A stretch of 64,000 nucleotides of DNA, from the NCBI RefSeq assembly GCF_900112005.1, contig NZ_FOKK01000014.1, positions 56,131 to 120,130 of the forward strand, given 5' to 3'. The stretch is from Algoriphagus aquimarinus. GTDB taxonomy: Bacteria; Bacteroidota; Bacteroidia; Cytophagales; Cyclobacteriaceae. Positions 8,471 to 18,187 of the stretch are shown piece after piece (the stretch's first letter is position 1; each line of letters starts with the position of its first letter). The position numbers were made by a program, and so were the translations under genes. A model generated the notes under the pieces. It had not been told where the DNA came from, did not search any database, and saw nothing but the letters and a program-made list of their open reading frames with translations.

Positions 8471-9817
8471 ATGTATAAATATGATGTTTTCGTCTTGGGT
8501 TCCGGAATGGCAGGAATGAATATTGCCAACATATGTGCCAGTAAAGGACTAAAAGTGGGGATTACGGATGAGCTGCCTTATGGGGGGACCTGTGCACTAC
8601 GAGGTTGCGATCCAAAAAAAATAATGCTGGGTGCTACGGAGGCGAAAGATTTTGCAGCCCGACTTCATGAAAAACAAATCGCTGAAGTTCCGGCCATCCA
8701 TTGGAAAGCTGCCATGAAATTAAAGCAGGAGTTTGTAGATGCAATGCCCCCCAAAATTGAAAAAGGCTATAAACACAATGGAATTGAAACATTTCACCAA
8801 TCGGCTAAATTTATTTCAGAAAATCAACTGCAGGTAGGCGATAAAACGATAGAGGCTAAAAAAATTGTGATAGCTACAGGTGCAAGGCCTAGGGTATTAG
8901 GAATCTCGGGCGTGGAGTACACGCTGACCAGTACCGACTTCCTGAATTTTGATACACTTCCAAAATCGCTTGTTTTCATAGGGGGTGGTTATATCGCCTT
9001 TGAATTTGCGCATATGGCGGCCCGCTTTGGCAGCGAAGTCACCATCCTGCATCGAGGCAAACAGCCTTTAGAAAGTTTCGATCCGTTTATCGTGGAGCAG
9101 TTGACTGGAGCCACCCAGAAATTAAATATTAAGGTGGTGTTGAACACCAATGTTACAGCCGTTGAAAAATTTGGAGATTCTTTTACAGTGACAGGCAAGG
9201 ATGAAAACGGAGAACAAAAATGGGAAGCAGAAGCTGTGATCAATTCTGCCGGAAGACCACCAGCAATTTTTGACCTAGATCTGAAAAAAGCGAATATCGC
9301 ATTCAGTAAAAGAGGGGTCGAGGTAAATGAATATTTGCAAAGCACCACCAATTCTAACATATATGCTGCAGGAGACGCTGCTGATACGGATGGAATACCA
9401 CTAACACCTGTAGCAGTCATGGAAGGGCATATCGTAGCTTCCAATATTATAAATGGTAACATTAAAAAACCCGATTATACGGCTATTCCTACCGTAGTAT
9501 TTACCTTACCCACCATGGCATCGGTAGGCCTTTCGGAAGAAAAAGCGACTGAAAAAGGAATTGAATTTATTGTGAATAAAAAAGCTGTTCCAGACTGGTT
9601 TACGGCCAAAAGGATAAATGAGAATACTTACGCCTATAAAACCCTGATAGAAAAGGAGACTGGAAAAATTTTAGGTGCACATATCATTGGTCCACACGCT
9701 GAAGAAGTGATCAACCTTTTTGCCTTGGCCATAAAGGCTAGATTGACCTCGAAGGATATTAAAACGATGATATTGACGTATCCGTCAGCTAGTGCTGATA
9801 TTGTTTACATGGTTTAA
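8471..9817 (+). CDS. MerA-like FAD/NAD(P)-dependent disulfide oxidoreductase without the C-terminal Cys pair
   Basis: 448 residues from ATG 8471 (a TTG six bases upstream is less likely). Class I pyridine-nucleotide disulfide oxidoreductase fold: FAD-binding VLGSGMAGMNIA near residue 10, redox-active GGTCALRGCDPKK (about residues 40-52), the NAD(P)-binding segment VFIGGGYIAFEFAHMAARFG, FAD motif NIYAAGDAADT and a dimerisation domain containing IIGPHAEEVINLFALAI. It ends SADIVYMV and lacks the vicinal cysteines that true MerA uses to take in Hg(II), and it has no HMA domain. It may reduce a thiol or disulfide carrier that supports Hg detoxification; a glutathione-reductase-like role is possible. 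It sits between merTP and merA in one operon. Confidence 0.85.
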   Translation: MYKYDVFVLGSGMAGMNIANICASKGLKVGITDELPYGGTCALRGCDPKKIMLGATEAKDFAARLHEKQIAEVPAIHWKAAMKLKQEFVDAMPPKIEKGYKHNGIETFHQSAKFISENQLQVGDKTIEAKKIVIATGARPRVLGISGVEYTLTSTDFLNFDTLPKSLVFIGGGYIAFEFAHMAARFGSEVTILHRGKQPLESFDPFIVEQLTGATQKLNIKVVLNTNVTAVEKFGDSFTVTGKDENGEQKWEAEAVINSAGRPPAIFDLDLKKANIAFSKRGVEVNEYLQSTTNSNIYAAGDAADTDGIPLTPVAVMEGHIVASNIINGNIKKPDYTAIPTVVFTLPTMASVGLSEEKATEKGIEFIVNKKAVPDWFTAKRINENTYAYKTLIEKETGKILGAHIIGPHAEEVINLFALAIKARLTSKDIKTMILTYPSASADIVYMV

Positions 9818-9849
9818 ACACTTAAAATTTCAAACATTTAGAAAAAAAT

Positions 9850-11502
9850 ATGTATAAAGAAATCATAAATCTAGACATCATTGGAATGACCTGCGACCAT
9901 TGTGCCACAGGTATTGAAAAACTACTTTCCAAAAACGAAGGCATAAAAGAAACCAATGTGAGTTATACAAAAGCTACTTGCGAGTGTGCTTATGACCCTT
10001 CGAAAACCAGCAAGGAAGAAATTATCAAAACCATTAATGGCACGAAAAACTATCGTGTCAAAGGTGAAATTCCCGAAAATGGTAGTGGTGGCAACAACCA
10101 ATTTAACCTCATCATAATCGGTGGTGGTTCGGCTGCATTTTCGGCAGCTATCAAAGCCGAAAGTTTAGGTTTGACTACATTAATGATCAACGGTAGATTA
10201 GACTTTGGCGGGACCTGCGTGAATGTAGGATGTGTGCCTTCCAAAAACCTAATCCGTGCAGGCGAAGCGGCTTATCATTCTACCCATTCCAACTTTGCAG
10301 GCATCAAACCTAGAGGCGTTGACATTGATTTTGCCCAAATCATCAAAGACAAAAAGAGGCTGGTAGCCACTCTTCAAGAGAAAAAGTACATGAATGTAGT
10401 AAGCGATTTTGAAAACTTGACTATGCTTAAAGGTTGGGCAAAGTTCAAAGACAGCAAAACAATTGAAGTAGATGGGAAAGAATATAAAGCCCTTAAATTT
10501 TTAATTGCTACAGGGGCTACTACCAACATTCCGAATATTGAAGGCTTGGACAAAATCGATTATTTGACTAATGTTTCCCTTTTCGATCTGGAAGAAAAGC
10601 CTGAAAGTATCACCATTATGGGAGCAGGTTATATAGGATTGGAAATAGCTATGGCTTATAATCGCCTAGGGGTAAAAGTTCGGATCATAGAATTTACCGA
10701 CCGGGTTTTGCGGTCACAAATGCCTGACATTAGCGAAGCATTGGAAACCCAAATGCGAAAAGAGGGAATTGAAATCCTTCCCAACTTTAGAGCCGTGAAA
10801 TTTGAGCAAAAAGAAGAAGAAATAATTATTCATTGCAAATGCCCTGATGGTTCATTTACGGAAATTGTAGAAAATGGAAAAGTAGTGATTGCCACAGGCA
10901 CAAAACCTAATACCCATACAATGGGCTTGCAAAATGTAGGTTTAGAATTAACCAAAACTGGACATATTTTGGTAAACGAAAAGATGGAAACCAATTTGGT
11001 GAACATTTACGCTGTTGGCGATGTAGCCAATACCCCGGCCTACGTTTATACCGCGGCATTTGAAGGGAAAATTGCGGTAGAAAATGCCTTCTCGGGAGCA
11101 GAAAACAAAGCTGATTATTCTTCGCTGCCTTGGGTGGTCTTTACTGATCCACAAGTAGCAGGAGCAGGTTTGGACGAAGCGCAGGCAGAAGCTGAAGGAA
11201 TTCCATTTGAAGTTTCCAAATTGGAACTCAAAGATGTACCACGAGCCATAGCGGCAAATGATACCAGAGGTTTCATCAAACTTATTCGCAACACTGAAAC
11301 CGACAAATTGGTAGGTGCTAGAGTAGTTGCACCCGAAGGTGGAGAACTTATTCAACAATTAAGTATGGCAATCAAATACGGAATAACTGTAAAAGAATTG
11401 GCGGACAGTTTCTATCCTTATTTGACTTTGGGAGAAGGTATCAAATTAGCAGCGATAACTTTTGGCAAAGACGTATCGGAATTGAGCTGCTGTGCCAGTT
11501 AG
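9850..11502 (+). CDS. merA: Mercuric reductase MerA
   Basis: 550 residues. An N-terminal heavy-metal-associated domain (GMTCDHC, Cys15 and Cys18) is followed by a full flavoprotein disulfide reductase: IIIGGGSAAFSAAIKAESLG, the redox motif GGTCVNVGCVPSKN with Cys123 and Cys128, an NADPH-binding segment ITIMGAGYIGLEIAMAYNRLG, FAD motif NIYAVGDVANT and the MerA C-terminal vicinal Cys pair (ELSCCAS, Cys547-548). It reduces Hg(II) to volatile Hg(0) with NADPH in the cytoplasm. The length is normal for a MerA with one HMA domain. It is the last gene of the mer operon, 32 bases after the companion flavoprotein. Confidence 0.95.
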   Translation: MYKEIINLDIIGMTCDHCATGIEKLLSKNEGIKETNVSYTKATCECAYDPSKTSKEEIIKTINGTKNYRVKGEIPENGSGGNNQFNLIIIGGGSAAFSAAIKAESLGLTTLMINGRLDFGGTCVNVGCVPSKNLIRAGEAAYHSTHSNFAGIKPRGVDIDFAQIIKDKKRLVATLQEKKYMNVVSDFENLTMLKGWAKFKDSKTIEVDGKEYKALKFLIATGATTNIPNIEGLDKIDYLTNVSLFDLEEKPESITIMGAGYIGLEIAMAYNRLGVKVRIIEFTDRVLRSQMPDISEALETQMRKEGIEILPNFRAVKFEQKEEEIIIHCKCPDGSFTEIVENGKVVIATGTKPNTHTMGLQNVGLELTKTGHILVNEKMETNLVNIYAVGDVANTPAYVYTAAFEGKIAVENAFSGAENKADYSSLPWVVFTDPQVAGAGLDEAQAEAEGIPFEVSKLELKDVPRAIAANDTRGFIKLIRNTETDKLVGARVVAPEGGELIQQLSMAIKYGITVKELADSFYPYLTLGEGIKLAAITFGKDVSELSCCAS

Positions 11503-11541
11503 GCAGTCCTAAACGATCCGAAAGTTTGCGCTTCAAATCAT

Positions 11542-11581
11542 CCTTATTTGGCTATTCATTGGTTGTCTAATAAGGGTTTTT
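11542..11581 (+). terminator. Probable terminator of the mer operon
   Basis: Seven-bp stem CCTTATT (11542-11548) with AATAAGG (11569-11575), a 20-base loop and GTTTTTG after it, about 40 bases past the merA stop. The long loop makes it a moderate call. Confidence 0.45.
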
Positions 11582-12285
11582 GATTATTCACACTTACTGA
11601 ATTTAATTATTAAGGAACCTATGGCAGGAGAGCTTTCCATGGTGCATTCAAATTCATTTAGAAATTGAAGTCGGCTTGTATTATCAAAATCCAATTAATG
11701 TCAGTTGATATGATGATCGATGCATTCGCTAACCAGGTCTATGATGAGCTGTAGAAAGGACTTGGATAACGTATCTCTGGAAGGAGAGAATAGATTATTG
11801 CAGATGGAACCGCTTTTTAATCAGTGGATAAAGGCATATTACCACCATGACACTTGGGGTTTTAATGTTCTTAACTGTAGCTATGTCCGATAAGGATTAC
11901 TCTTTTCGTTTCTCAGGAATTTCTAAAAATCCCAAAAACTGGGAAAGGCAAGTGGGTTTAGGTGCCTTTGTGGAATGTATTAACTTTTGTTTTTGGGAAA
12001 AAGGCCCGGCTTCTTAGTCGGGTTTTTTTGTGATTTAACAATCTTGCCTTTTTTAAATTAATCCGTAATTATCTTAATTGATCACATTAAATTCAATTGA
12101 TTTCGAGAGTTTTGACCAAAAATTAGGAGAAAAATAATTGTTCAAAATATTTTTCCCCTTCATTTTAAGGACTTTATATGACTAAGGAGTTTTTTTTAGT
12201 AGGTTTATTTTAAATAGTAGTTATAGACTTATACATTGCAAATCTAATTGAAATGTCAATGGTTAACATTTAAATAGTACTTGTT
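11582..12285. other. Non-coding stretch with a second terminator
   Basis: No gene is convincing here; short frames are interrupted every few dozen codons. It holds a clear terminator at 12005-12029, listed separately, and an AT-rich segment before the frame at 12286. It may contain decayed coding sequence, but no family could be recognised. Confidence 0.35.
12005..12029 (+). terminator. Rho-independent terminator
   Basis: CCCGGCT (12005-12011), loop TCTT, AGTCGGG (12016-12022), then seven T: a compact hairpin with one G-T pair. No recognised gene ends just before it, which hints at a small transcript from the 11.6-12.0 kb stretch. Confidence 0.7.
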
Positions 12286-12726
12286 GTGCGAAATGATACC
12301 AATAGTTTTCCAGGAAAAAACCTACCGAAATTCGGTATTTCATTTTTTATGTTCTTGGGGATATTATTGTCCTTTACGACTCAGCTTGGATCCAAAATAT
12401 CTCTGCCAGCAGTTGATTCTAGAGAATTTGCATCACAAATAATAGATGCAGATCATATTGTTTCCCCTAACACCAGCTTAATTGAGGCAACCAATAAAAA
12501 TTTTATTAATGCTATAAATCAATTTTCAAGAATTGACTTTAGTGAATTCATTTCTTCAATTGAAGAAGAAACGGAAAAAGAATTTTTTTCCAATTACAAT
12601 ACTATTTTTAAATTTAAACTAGGCTGGTTTCCACCGAGTATTGATCGAACCAGTTTAGAATACATTTTAACAATTACCTCTAATAAGCTTTTCATACTTT
12701 TCCATAGATTGAAAATTTTTTATTAA
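12286..12726 (+). CDS. Hypothetical protein with an N-terminal hydrophobic segment
   Basis: 146 residues reading from a GTG at 12286; no in-frame ATG sits at a better place (the first internal Met is about residue 22). Residues about 17-35 (ISFFMFLGILLSFTTQL) form a possible signal or membrane segment; the rest is rich in Ser, Asn, Ile and Phe and ends LFHRLKIFY. I do not recognise a family. It is notably AT-rich. It lies ahead of the urease operon on the same strand, separated by 220 bases and a hairpin. It could be a real small exported protein or a chance frame. Confidence 0.4.
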   Translation: MRNDTNSFPGKNLPKFGISFFMFLGILLSFTTQLGSKISLPAVDSREFASQIIDADHIVSPNTSLIEATNKNFINAINQFSRIDFSEFISSIEEETEKEFFSNYNTIFKFKLGWFPPSIDRTSLEYILTITSNKLFILFHRLKIFY

Positions 12727-12804
12727 TCCAGTTGCATAACTGGGTTTTGCATAGTTTTTAACAAAACTAATTGCGCATTACTACAATTATTTAGCGCGAG
12801 TTTA

Positions 12805-12832
12805 TGATAGCCTTTAAGCAAAAGGGCTATCA
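12805..12832 (+). promoter_or_regulatory. Hairpin upstream of the urease operon
   Basis: TGATAGCC (12805-12812) pairs with GGCTATCA (12825-12832); three more pairs (one G-T) extend the stem over a six-base loop. No T run follows, so it is a weak terminator of the preceding frame or an element of the urease leader, 116 bases before ureA. Confidence 0.4.
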
Positions 12833-12947
12833 GATAGATTACTTCCTATATTTCAAAATCACGACATATTCAATTGAATACGAGTCTTTTAGGTTCTTGT
12901 GTTCATGTGATGATTTAATTTATACACGATATTTTAAATAGCTAACC

Positions 12948-13250
12948 ATGAAGTTAACTTCAAGAGAAACAGAAAAACTGATGCTTTTCGTAGCAGGAGA
13001 ACTTGCAGAAAAACGAAAAGCCCGCGGTGTAAAACTTAATTACCCGGAATCTATTGCCCTCATTAGCTCTAGGCTTCACGAACTGGCTAGAGATGGCAAA
13101 TCCGTCGCAGAGTTGATGCAGACTGGGGCAACATTTCTTACCAAGGAAGATGTCATGGAAGGAATTGCTGAGATGATCCATGATATTCAGATCGAAGCAA
13201 CTTTCCCTGATGGAAGCAAATTAGTCACAGTACATAATCCAATCCGCTAA
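12948..13250 (+). CDS. ureA: Urease gamma subunit UreA
   Basis: 100 residues, exactly the usual length of free-standing bacterial gamma subunits. It opens [14 protein letters not shown] and contains the family block [20 protein letters not shown] and the end [10 protein letters not shown]. Together with UreB and UreC it forms the (abc)3 nickel enzyme that splits urea into ammonia and carbamate. It is the first structural gene of a ten-gene operon with short gaps (17 bases to ureB). In this organism the three subunits are separate genes, as in Klebsiella, not fused as in Helicobacter. Confidence 0.97.
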   Translation: MKLTSRETEKLMLFVAGELAEKRKARGVKLNYPESIALISSRLHELARDGKSVAELMQTGATFLTKEDVMEGIAEMIHDIQIEATFPDGSKLVTVHNPIR

Positions 13251-13267
13251 CCTTAATTAACACTAAT

Positions 13268-13636
13268 ATGATTCCTGGAGAATATATTCTTAAACAAGAA
13301 CAGATAGAGTGTAATGCTGGTCAAGAGAGCATTACGCTGGAAGTGACAAATACCGGAGATCGTCCAATTCAAATAGGATCCCATTTTCATTTTTTTGAAG
13401 CGAATAAGCAAATGTCATTCGATAGAGCTAAAGCTTTTGGGAAACGGATGGATATTTTGGCTGGTACAGCCATGAGATTTGAGCCGGGTGAATCGATGGA
13501 AGTTAATCTTATCAATCTAGGAGGAGATAGGAATGCTTTCGGAGCAAGTAACCTCACACAAGGAAGTACGACTGACTCAGGAAGTCTGGACAAAGCCCTG
13601 AAAAAAGTGAAATCTGAAAACTTTAAAACCCTTTAA
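13268..13636 (+). CDS. ureB: Urease beta subunit UreB
   Basis: 122 residues, a typical length. Begins [16 protein letters not shown] and carries the conserved blocks [22 protein letters not shown] and [25 protein letters not shown], then a shortened C-terminal tail. It packs between the gamma and alpha subunits in the urease trimer. Only two bases separate its stop from the ureC start, so the two are translationally coupled. Confidence 0.97.
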   Translation: MIPGEYILKQEQIECNAGQESITLEVTNTGDRPIQIGSHFHFFEANKQMSFDRAKAFGKRMDILAGTAMRFEPGESMEVNLINLGGDRNAFGASNLTQGSTTDSGSLDKALKKVKSENFKTL

Positions 13637-13638
13637 CC

Positions 13639-15366
13639 ATGAGCTTCAAAGTAGATAGAATCAAATATGCCAATATTTATGGGCCAACTGTAGGTGATAA
13701 AGTAAGATTGGGAGATACAGAATTATTTATAGAAATAGAAAAGGATTTCAACAGCGATCATTATGGTCAAGAGAGCAAATTTGGAGGTGGGAAAACGGTT
13801 CGTGATGGAATGTCTCAATCTTCCACCAAAATGCGTGACGAAGGAGTTCTTGATTTTGTGATTTTAAATATTATCGTCATTGATCACTGGGGCATTGTAA
13901 AAGGTGATGTAGGGATCAAAGACGGGAAGATTGTAGGTGTGGGAAAAGCGGGTAATCCAGACACGATGGATGGTGTAAGTTCAAATATGATCATTGGAGC
14001 TTCCACAGAGGTTCACTCAGGTGCTGGTCATATCATGACAGCCGGAGGAATCGATGCACATATTCACTTCATTTGCCCTCAGCAGATAGAGCATGCACTT
14101 TACAGTGGAATTACGACTATGATCGGTGGGGGTACCGGGCCTGCTGATGGCACCAATGCTACTACTGTGACTCCTGGTGCATGGAATCTTGAAAAAATGC
14201 TTCAATCAGCAGAGGCCTTCCCTATGAATTTGGGGTTTTTTGGAAAAGGTAATTGCAGCACAACAGAACCTTTGGTAGAGCAAGTGAAAGCTGGCGCGCT
14301 GGGATTGAAAATCCATGAAGATTGGGGTGCTACTCCAGCTGTAATAGATGCTTCGCTTAAAGTGGCCGATGAATACGATGTGCAGGTTGCTATTCACACA
14401 GACACCTTGAATGAAGCGGGCTTTTTGGAAGATACCGTAAAGGCAATCAACGGACGTACCATCCACACTTTCCACACCGAGGGAGCCGGAGGAGGGCACG
14501 CTCCAGATATTATCAAGATAGCATCTTATCCAAATGTGCTTCCTAGCTCTACTAATCCTACCAGACCTTATACTGTCAATACGATTGATGAGCACTTGGA
14601 TATGCTGATGGTGTGTCACCATTTAAGTAAGTCTATTCCGGAGGATGTGGCTTTTGCAGATTCCAGAATTAGAAAGGAGACTATTGCTGCGGAAGATATT
14701 CTTCAGGATATGGGTGTTTTCAGTATGATGAGTTCTGATTCTCAGGCTATGGGTAGAGTAGGAGAAGTGATCACAAGAACTTGGCAAACTGCTCATAAAA
14801 ACAAGATTCAGAGAGGGTTCTTGGAAGAAGACAAGGCGATCGAAGCCGATAACTTCAGAGTAAAACGTTATGTGGCAAAATACACGATCAATCCAGCTTT
14901 ATCTCACGGTATTTCCAAATACGTTGGTTCGGTAGAGCCAGGAAAAATGGCCGATTTAGTGATATGGAAGCCGGCATTCTTTGGTGTGAAACCAGAAATG
15001 ATCATCAAAGGCGGAATGATCGCTGCCAGTAAAATGGGTGATCCAAATGCTTCTATACCAACTCCTCAGCCAGTAGTGATGAGAAATATGTTTGGAGCTT
15101 ATGGAGTAGCCTTGAAAAAGACTTCTGCAACCTTTGTTTCTAAAGCCAGTCTTGAGAATAACATAGTGGAAAAATATGGATTGGAGAAACAGGTTCTGCC
15201 GGTAGAGAATTGCAGAAATGTGGGTAAAAAGGATCTGATCCACAACGATGCTACACCTGTAATAGATGTAAATCCTGAAAACTATGAAGTTTCGATAAAA
15301 GGAGAAGTTCTTACCTGCGAACCACTGGAAGTACTACCATTGGCTCAGCGATACTTCTTGTTCTAA
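13639..15366 (+). CDS. ureC: Urease alpha (catalytic) subunit UreC
   Basis: 575 residues. All active-site residues are present: the His pair of GGIDAHIHF (141 and 143), the lysine carbamylated to bridge the two nickel ions (Lys224 in GLKIHEDWG), His226, His253, His279, the mobile-flap Cys-His of [22 protein letters not shown] (Cys326, His327) and Asp367 of [11 protein letters not shown]. It catalyses urea hydrolysis in the cytoplasm. Its nickel is delivered by the UreD-F-G-E proteins encoded downstream. The reading frame is full length and the C-terminus ends in AQRYFLF, like most family members. Confidence 0.98.
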   Translation: MSFKVDRIKYANIYGPTVGDKVRLGDTELFIEIEKDFNSDHYGQESKFGGGKTVRDGMSQSSTKMRDEGVLDFVILNIIVIDHWGIVKGDVGIKDGKIVGVGKAGNPDTMDGVSSNMIIGASTEVHSGAGHIMTAGGIDAHIHFICPQQIEHALYSGITTMIGGGTGPADGTNATTVTPGAWNLEKMLQSAEAFPMNLGFFGKGNCSTTEPLVEQVKAGALGLKIHEDWGATPAVIDASLKVADEYDVQVAIHTDTLNEAGFLEDTVKAINGRTIHTFHTEGAGGGHAPDIIKIASYPNVLPSSTNPTRPYTVNTIDEHLDMLMVCHHLSKSIPEDVAFADSRIRKETIAAEDILQDMGVFSMMSSDSQAMGRVGEVITRTWQTAHKNKIQRGFLEEDKAIEADNFRVKRYVAKYTINPALSHGISKYVGSVEPGKMADLVIWKPAFFGVKPEMIIKGGMIAASKMGDPNASIPTPQPVVMRNMFGAYGVALKKTSATFVSKASLENNIVEKYGLEKQVLPVENCRNVGKKDLIHNDATPVIDVNPENYEVSIKGEVLTCEPLEVLPLAQRYFLF

Positions 15367-15399
15367 AGCCAAGTTTGGCATTACTAGTTTTATTCAACT

Positions 15400-15906
15400 A
15401 TGGTCTGTAAAGAAGTAATCGGCAATATTAAAAGCCATGAAGTAGGCAATAGGCAAATCGATGTATTGCCACTGGAATGGTTTGAAACTCCCAAGCGACT
15501 TATGAGAAAGAAGTCGATTGGAGGCCAGGAAGTGGTGATGAAGTTTTTGCGTGAGGGAAGCAGATTGTTGGAAGGAGACATCGTGTATCTGGATGATCAA
15601 AAAGTAGTCGTAATCACTGTCAATCCATGTGACGCAATAGAGATCGTTCCCAGAAATATTTATGAGATGGGGACGGTGTGCTACGAAATCGGCAACAAGC
15701 ATTTGCCACTCTTTATTCAAGATGACAAAGTGCTGGTTCCTTATGAAAAACCTTTGGAGCGATTGATGGTGGCGACAGGGTATCAGGTCACAAAAGTACA
15801 TTGTAAGCTTCTGAATATGCTGAAGGCGAATGTAGAACCTCATCAGCATGGAAGACAGGGAGGATCGCTGTTTTCAAAAATCCTTGAGCTTACGGCCAAA
15901 GAATAA
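15400..15906 (+). CDS. ureE: Urease nickel chaperone UreE
   Basis: 168 residues. The N-terminal domain (about 1-75) has the UreE pattern of strands with GNRQIDVLPLEWFETPKR and REGSRLLEGDIVYLDDQKVV; the C-terminal metal-binding domain holds VATGYQVTKVHCKLLNMLKAN and a short tail, NVEPHQHGRQGG. There is no long polyhistidine tail as in Klebsiella UreE, so it is probably a low-capacity Ni carrier that passes metal to UreG. It lies 33 bases after ureC. Confidence 0.93.
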   Translation: MVCKEVIGNIKSHEVGNRQIDVLPLEWFETPKRLMRKKSIGGQEVVMKFLREGSRLLEGDIVYLDDQKVVVITVNPCDAIEIVPRNIYEMGTVCYEIGNKHLPLFIQDDKVLVPYEKPLERLMVATGYQVTKVHCKLLNMLKANVEPHQHGRQGGSLFSKILELTAKE

Positions 15907-15915
15907 CTTATACAT

Positions 15916-15953
15916 TCCAGCTCCCTCTATCCTTCTGGGTAGAGGGAGCTGGA
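15916..15953 (+). promoter_or_regulatory. Strong hairpin inside the urease operon
   Basis: A perfect 14-bp stem (15916-15929 with 15940-15953; core CCAGCTCCCTCTA) around a ten-base loop, ten bases after the ureE stop and 15 before the next start codon. No T run follows. It may be an mRNA processing or stability element that lowers expression of the accessory genes relative to the subunits. Confidence 0.6.
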
Positions 15954-15968
15954 TTACTCTCAGCAACT

Positions 15969-16787
15969 ATGAAAAATCACTATCGTATTGCGTTTGCTTT
16001 GTCGCTTGTGTTTTGTATTTCCTCAGCTCACGCGCAAGAATCAGACTCCGCTCACGTGCAAGAATCAGATTCAGATAAGGGGAAGTTGGATCTTAGTTTT
16101 ACACTCCAGAATATGTTCTATTGGAGAGGAGCGCCACTTTCCGTGTTTTCTACTCCTGAGCAGACTCCAGCTCCACTCATGATCGCGGAGATGACTTATG
16201 CCAAGAAAGGGTTCACTGCGGGGTTTTGGACGGGACAGTCGTTCATCAGCTCAGGATACAAGAACGCCAGCTACTATGTGAAATATGATTGGGGCAATTT
16301 CAATGTTTCTCTTTGGGATGTGTACACCTATTCTGGAGTAGCTCAAAATCGTAGTCGCGATTTCTTCAATTTCAAAAATGCAGAAACACAGCATTTTATT
16401 GATCTTGACTTTGGCTATAAGTTGAAAAAAATCCCCTTGTCCTTCTTTATTGCCACCATCATTTACGGCAGAGATGGAAACTATGTAGGTGAAGATTATC
16501 AGAATAGATACTCCACTTATTTTAAGGTGGATTACCTGCTTAAAGTCAACGAAACCATAGGAGTGGATTTCTTCAGCTCTTATGGATTGGTATTGAATAA
16601 TGTTGATGGGGTAAATTTCTACGGCACATTCGACTCCACTGATTCCCATGGTTTTACAGAGTTTGGGCTGACTGGTTCCAAAAAGTTCCAGATTACTCCT
16701 ACCTATTCCATTGACTTATCTGTGGGAGCTATTGCCAGTCCACTTAGCAAAAGGGTTGATGGCTTGATCGCGATTAAGCTATTGTAA
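15969..16787 (+). CDS. Outer-membrane beta-barrel protein of the urease operon
   Basis: 272 residues with a clear signal peptide (MKNHYRIAFALSLVFCISSAHAQ) and a short acidic repeat just after it (two copies of a QESDSAH/QESDSDK unit). The mature part is a run of alternating strands rich in Tyr, Phe, Gly and Ser, ending IAIKLL, consistent with a small barrel of about 12 strands. It lies between ureE and ureF, in the same direction with 60 and 24 base gaps, so it belongs to the operon. A pore for urea or nickel entry is the simplest inference, because the same operon encodes inner-membrane carriers for both. I cannot name the family. Confidence 0.75.
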   Translation: MKNHYRIAFALSLVFCISSAHAQESDSAHVQESDSDKGKLDLSFTLQNMFYWRGAPLSVFSTPEQTPAPLMIAEMTYAKKGFTAGFWTGQSFISSGYKNASYYVKYDWGNFNVSLWDVYTYSGVAQNRSRDFFNFKNAETQHFIDLDFGYKLKKIPLSFFIATIIYGRDGNYVGEDYQNRYSTYFKVDYLLKVNETIGVDFFSSYGLVLNNVDGVNFYGTFDSTDSHGFTEFGLTGSKKFQITPTYSIDLSVGAIASPLSKRVDGLIAIKLL

Positions 16788-16811
16788 CCCTTAATTAATT
16801 TAATAAAAATA

Positions 16812-17525
16812 ATGACGTCAAACTCACCCAAGGAAATGTCGGCCAATAGTCTGCTCAACATCCTTCACATTGCTGATCCTACGCTGCCCATTGGAGGTTT
16901 CTCGCATTCTAATGGTCTGGAAACTTACGTGCAACAACGGATCGTCAAGGATGCTGACAGTGCCCAGTTGTTTATTGAGAGCATGCTCAAAAATAATTAT
17001 AAGTATAATGATAGTCTGACGCTAAGGCTAGCGCATGAATACGCCTCAGCTCATCAGATGGAGGAACTATTCGGGCTAGATAATGAAATTTCTGCACTGA
17101 AATCCCCTAGAGAAGTCAGAGAAGGAAGTGTCAAACTCGGCACGAGAATATTGAAAATCTATAGCCAACTGATCACTAATGAGCTGGTAACTGAGTTTTT
17201 CAATAAAGTAAAAGCCAAGGAGATTTCCGGTCATTATGCTGTGGTGTATGGTTTAATAACTTCCATCCTTGGCGTAGATCTCAGCTCCTCAGTCAACTCA
17301 TTTTACTACAACGCCGCAGTGTCCATGGTGACTAATGCGGTGAAACTTGTGCCGCTGGGTCAGATCGATGGTCAAAGAATACTGTATGGGCTACATCCTT
17401 TAATCAATTTATTAACTGAAGAAACTCTTGTTTTGGACAAAGCGATGCTCGGGGTTTGCAATCCCGCACTGGATATCAAGTGCATGCAACATGAGCGCCT
17501 ATATTCAAGACTTTACATGTCTTAA
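16812..17525 (+). CDS. ureF: Urease accessory protein UreF
   Basis: 237 residues, mostly helical. Family blocks: [24 protein letters not shown] near residues 18-41, then [39 protein letters not shown] and [22 protein letters not shown]. UreF binds UreD on apo-urease and guides UreG in nickel insertion and lysine carbamylation. The length and motif order are normal. The ATG at 16812 was kept; a Met at residue 9 is an alternative start. Confidence 0.94.
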   Translation: MTSNSPKEMSANSLLNILHIADPTLPIGGFSHSNGLETYVQQRIVKDADSAQLFIESMLKNNYKYNDSLTLRLAHEYASAHQMEELFGLDNEISALKSPREVREGSVKLGTRILKIYSQLITNELVTEFFNKVKAKEISGHYAVVYGLITSILGVDLSSSVNSFYYNAAVSMVTNAVKLVPLGQIDGQRILYGLHPLINLLTEETLVLDKAMLGVCNPALDIKCMQHERLYSRLYMS

Positions 17526-17545
17526 TCACCCTAATAACTAATTCA

Positions 17546-18187
17546 ATGGAAGAAAGAAAATATGTCAAAATAGGCGTGGCTGGTCCGGTAGGATCAGGCA
17601 AAACAGCCTTAATTGAGCGATTGACAAGAATGATGGCTCAGGATTACAGTATTGGTGTGATCACAAATGATATTTACACCAAAGAAGATGCGATGTTTCT
17701 TTGCCAAAACTCCCTGCTCCCGGAAGATAGAATCATCGGAGTTGAAACCGGAGGATGTCCCCATACTGCCATCCGTGAGGATGCAAGTATGAACCTGGAA
17801 GCCGTGGATGAAATGGTCGAAAGACATCCGGAAATAGAGATTGTGTTTATAGAAAGTGGTGGAGATAATCTATCTGCCACATTCAGTCCTGATTTGGCCG
17901 ACATTACCATATTCATCATATCTGTAGCAGAGGGGGAAAAAATCCCTAGAAAAGGAGGCCCTGGAATTACGAGATCTGACCTTTTGGTCATCAATAAAAC
18001 AGATCTAGCCCCGATGGTCAAAGCAGACTTGAGCATCATGGAAAGCGACTCCAAAAGAATGAGAAACGGAGCTCCTTTTGTTTTCACCAATTTGATGAAT
18101 GACGACGGCTTGGAAGCGGTGATCTTATGGATTAAGAAATATGCTTTAATAGAGGAAGAAGCTGTAGAGCCTGAGCTAATTAGATAA
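17546..18187 (+). CDS. ureG: Urease accessory GTPase UreG
   Basis: 213 residues. SIMIBI-class GTPase with P-loop [12 protein letters not shown] (about residues 13-24), NDIYTKEDA, the nickel-binding CPH motif in [13 protein letters not shown], the Walker B-like [17 protein letters not shown] and the base-recognition motif NKTDLAP. It hydrolyses GTP to drive nickel insertion into urease. The stop overlaps the ureD start by one base, so the genes are coupled. Confidence 0.97.
   Translation: MEERKYVKIGVAGPVGSGKTALIERLTRMMAQDYSIGVITNDIYTKEDAMFLCQNSLLPEDRIIGVETGGCPHTAIREDASMNLEAVDEMVERHPEIEIVFIESGGDNLSATFSPDLADITIFIISVAEGEKIPRKGGPGITRSDLLVINKTDLAPMVKADLSIMESDSKRMRNGAPFVFTNLMNDDGLEAVILWIKKYALIEEEAVEPELIR

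Noticed and set aside
8471..9817. A second true MerA
   Set aside because: The C-terminal Cys pair and the HMA domain are missing, so mercuric reductase activity cannot be claimed.
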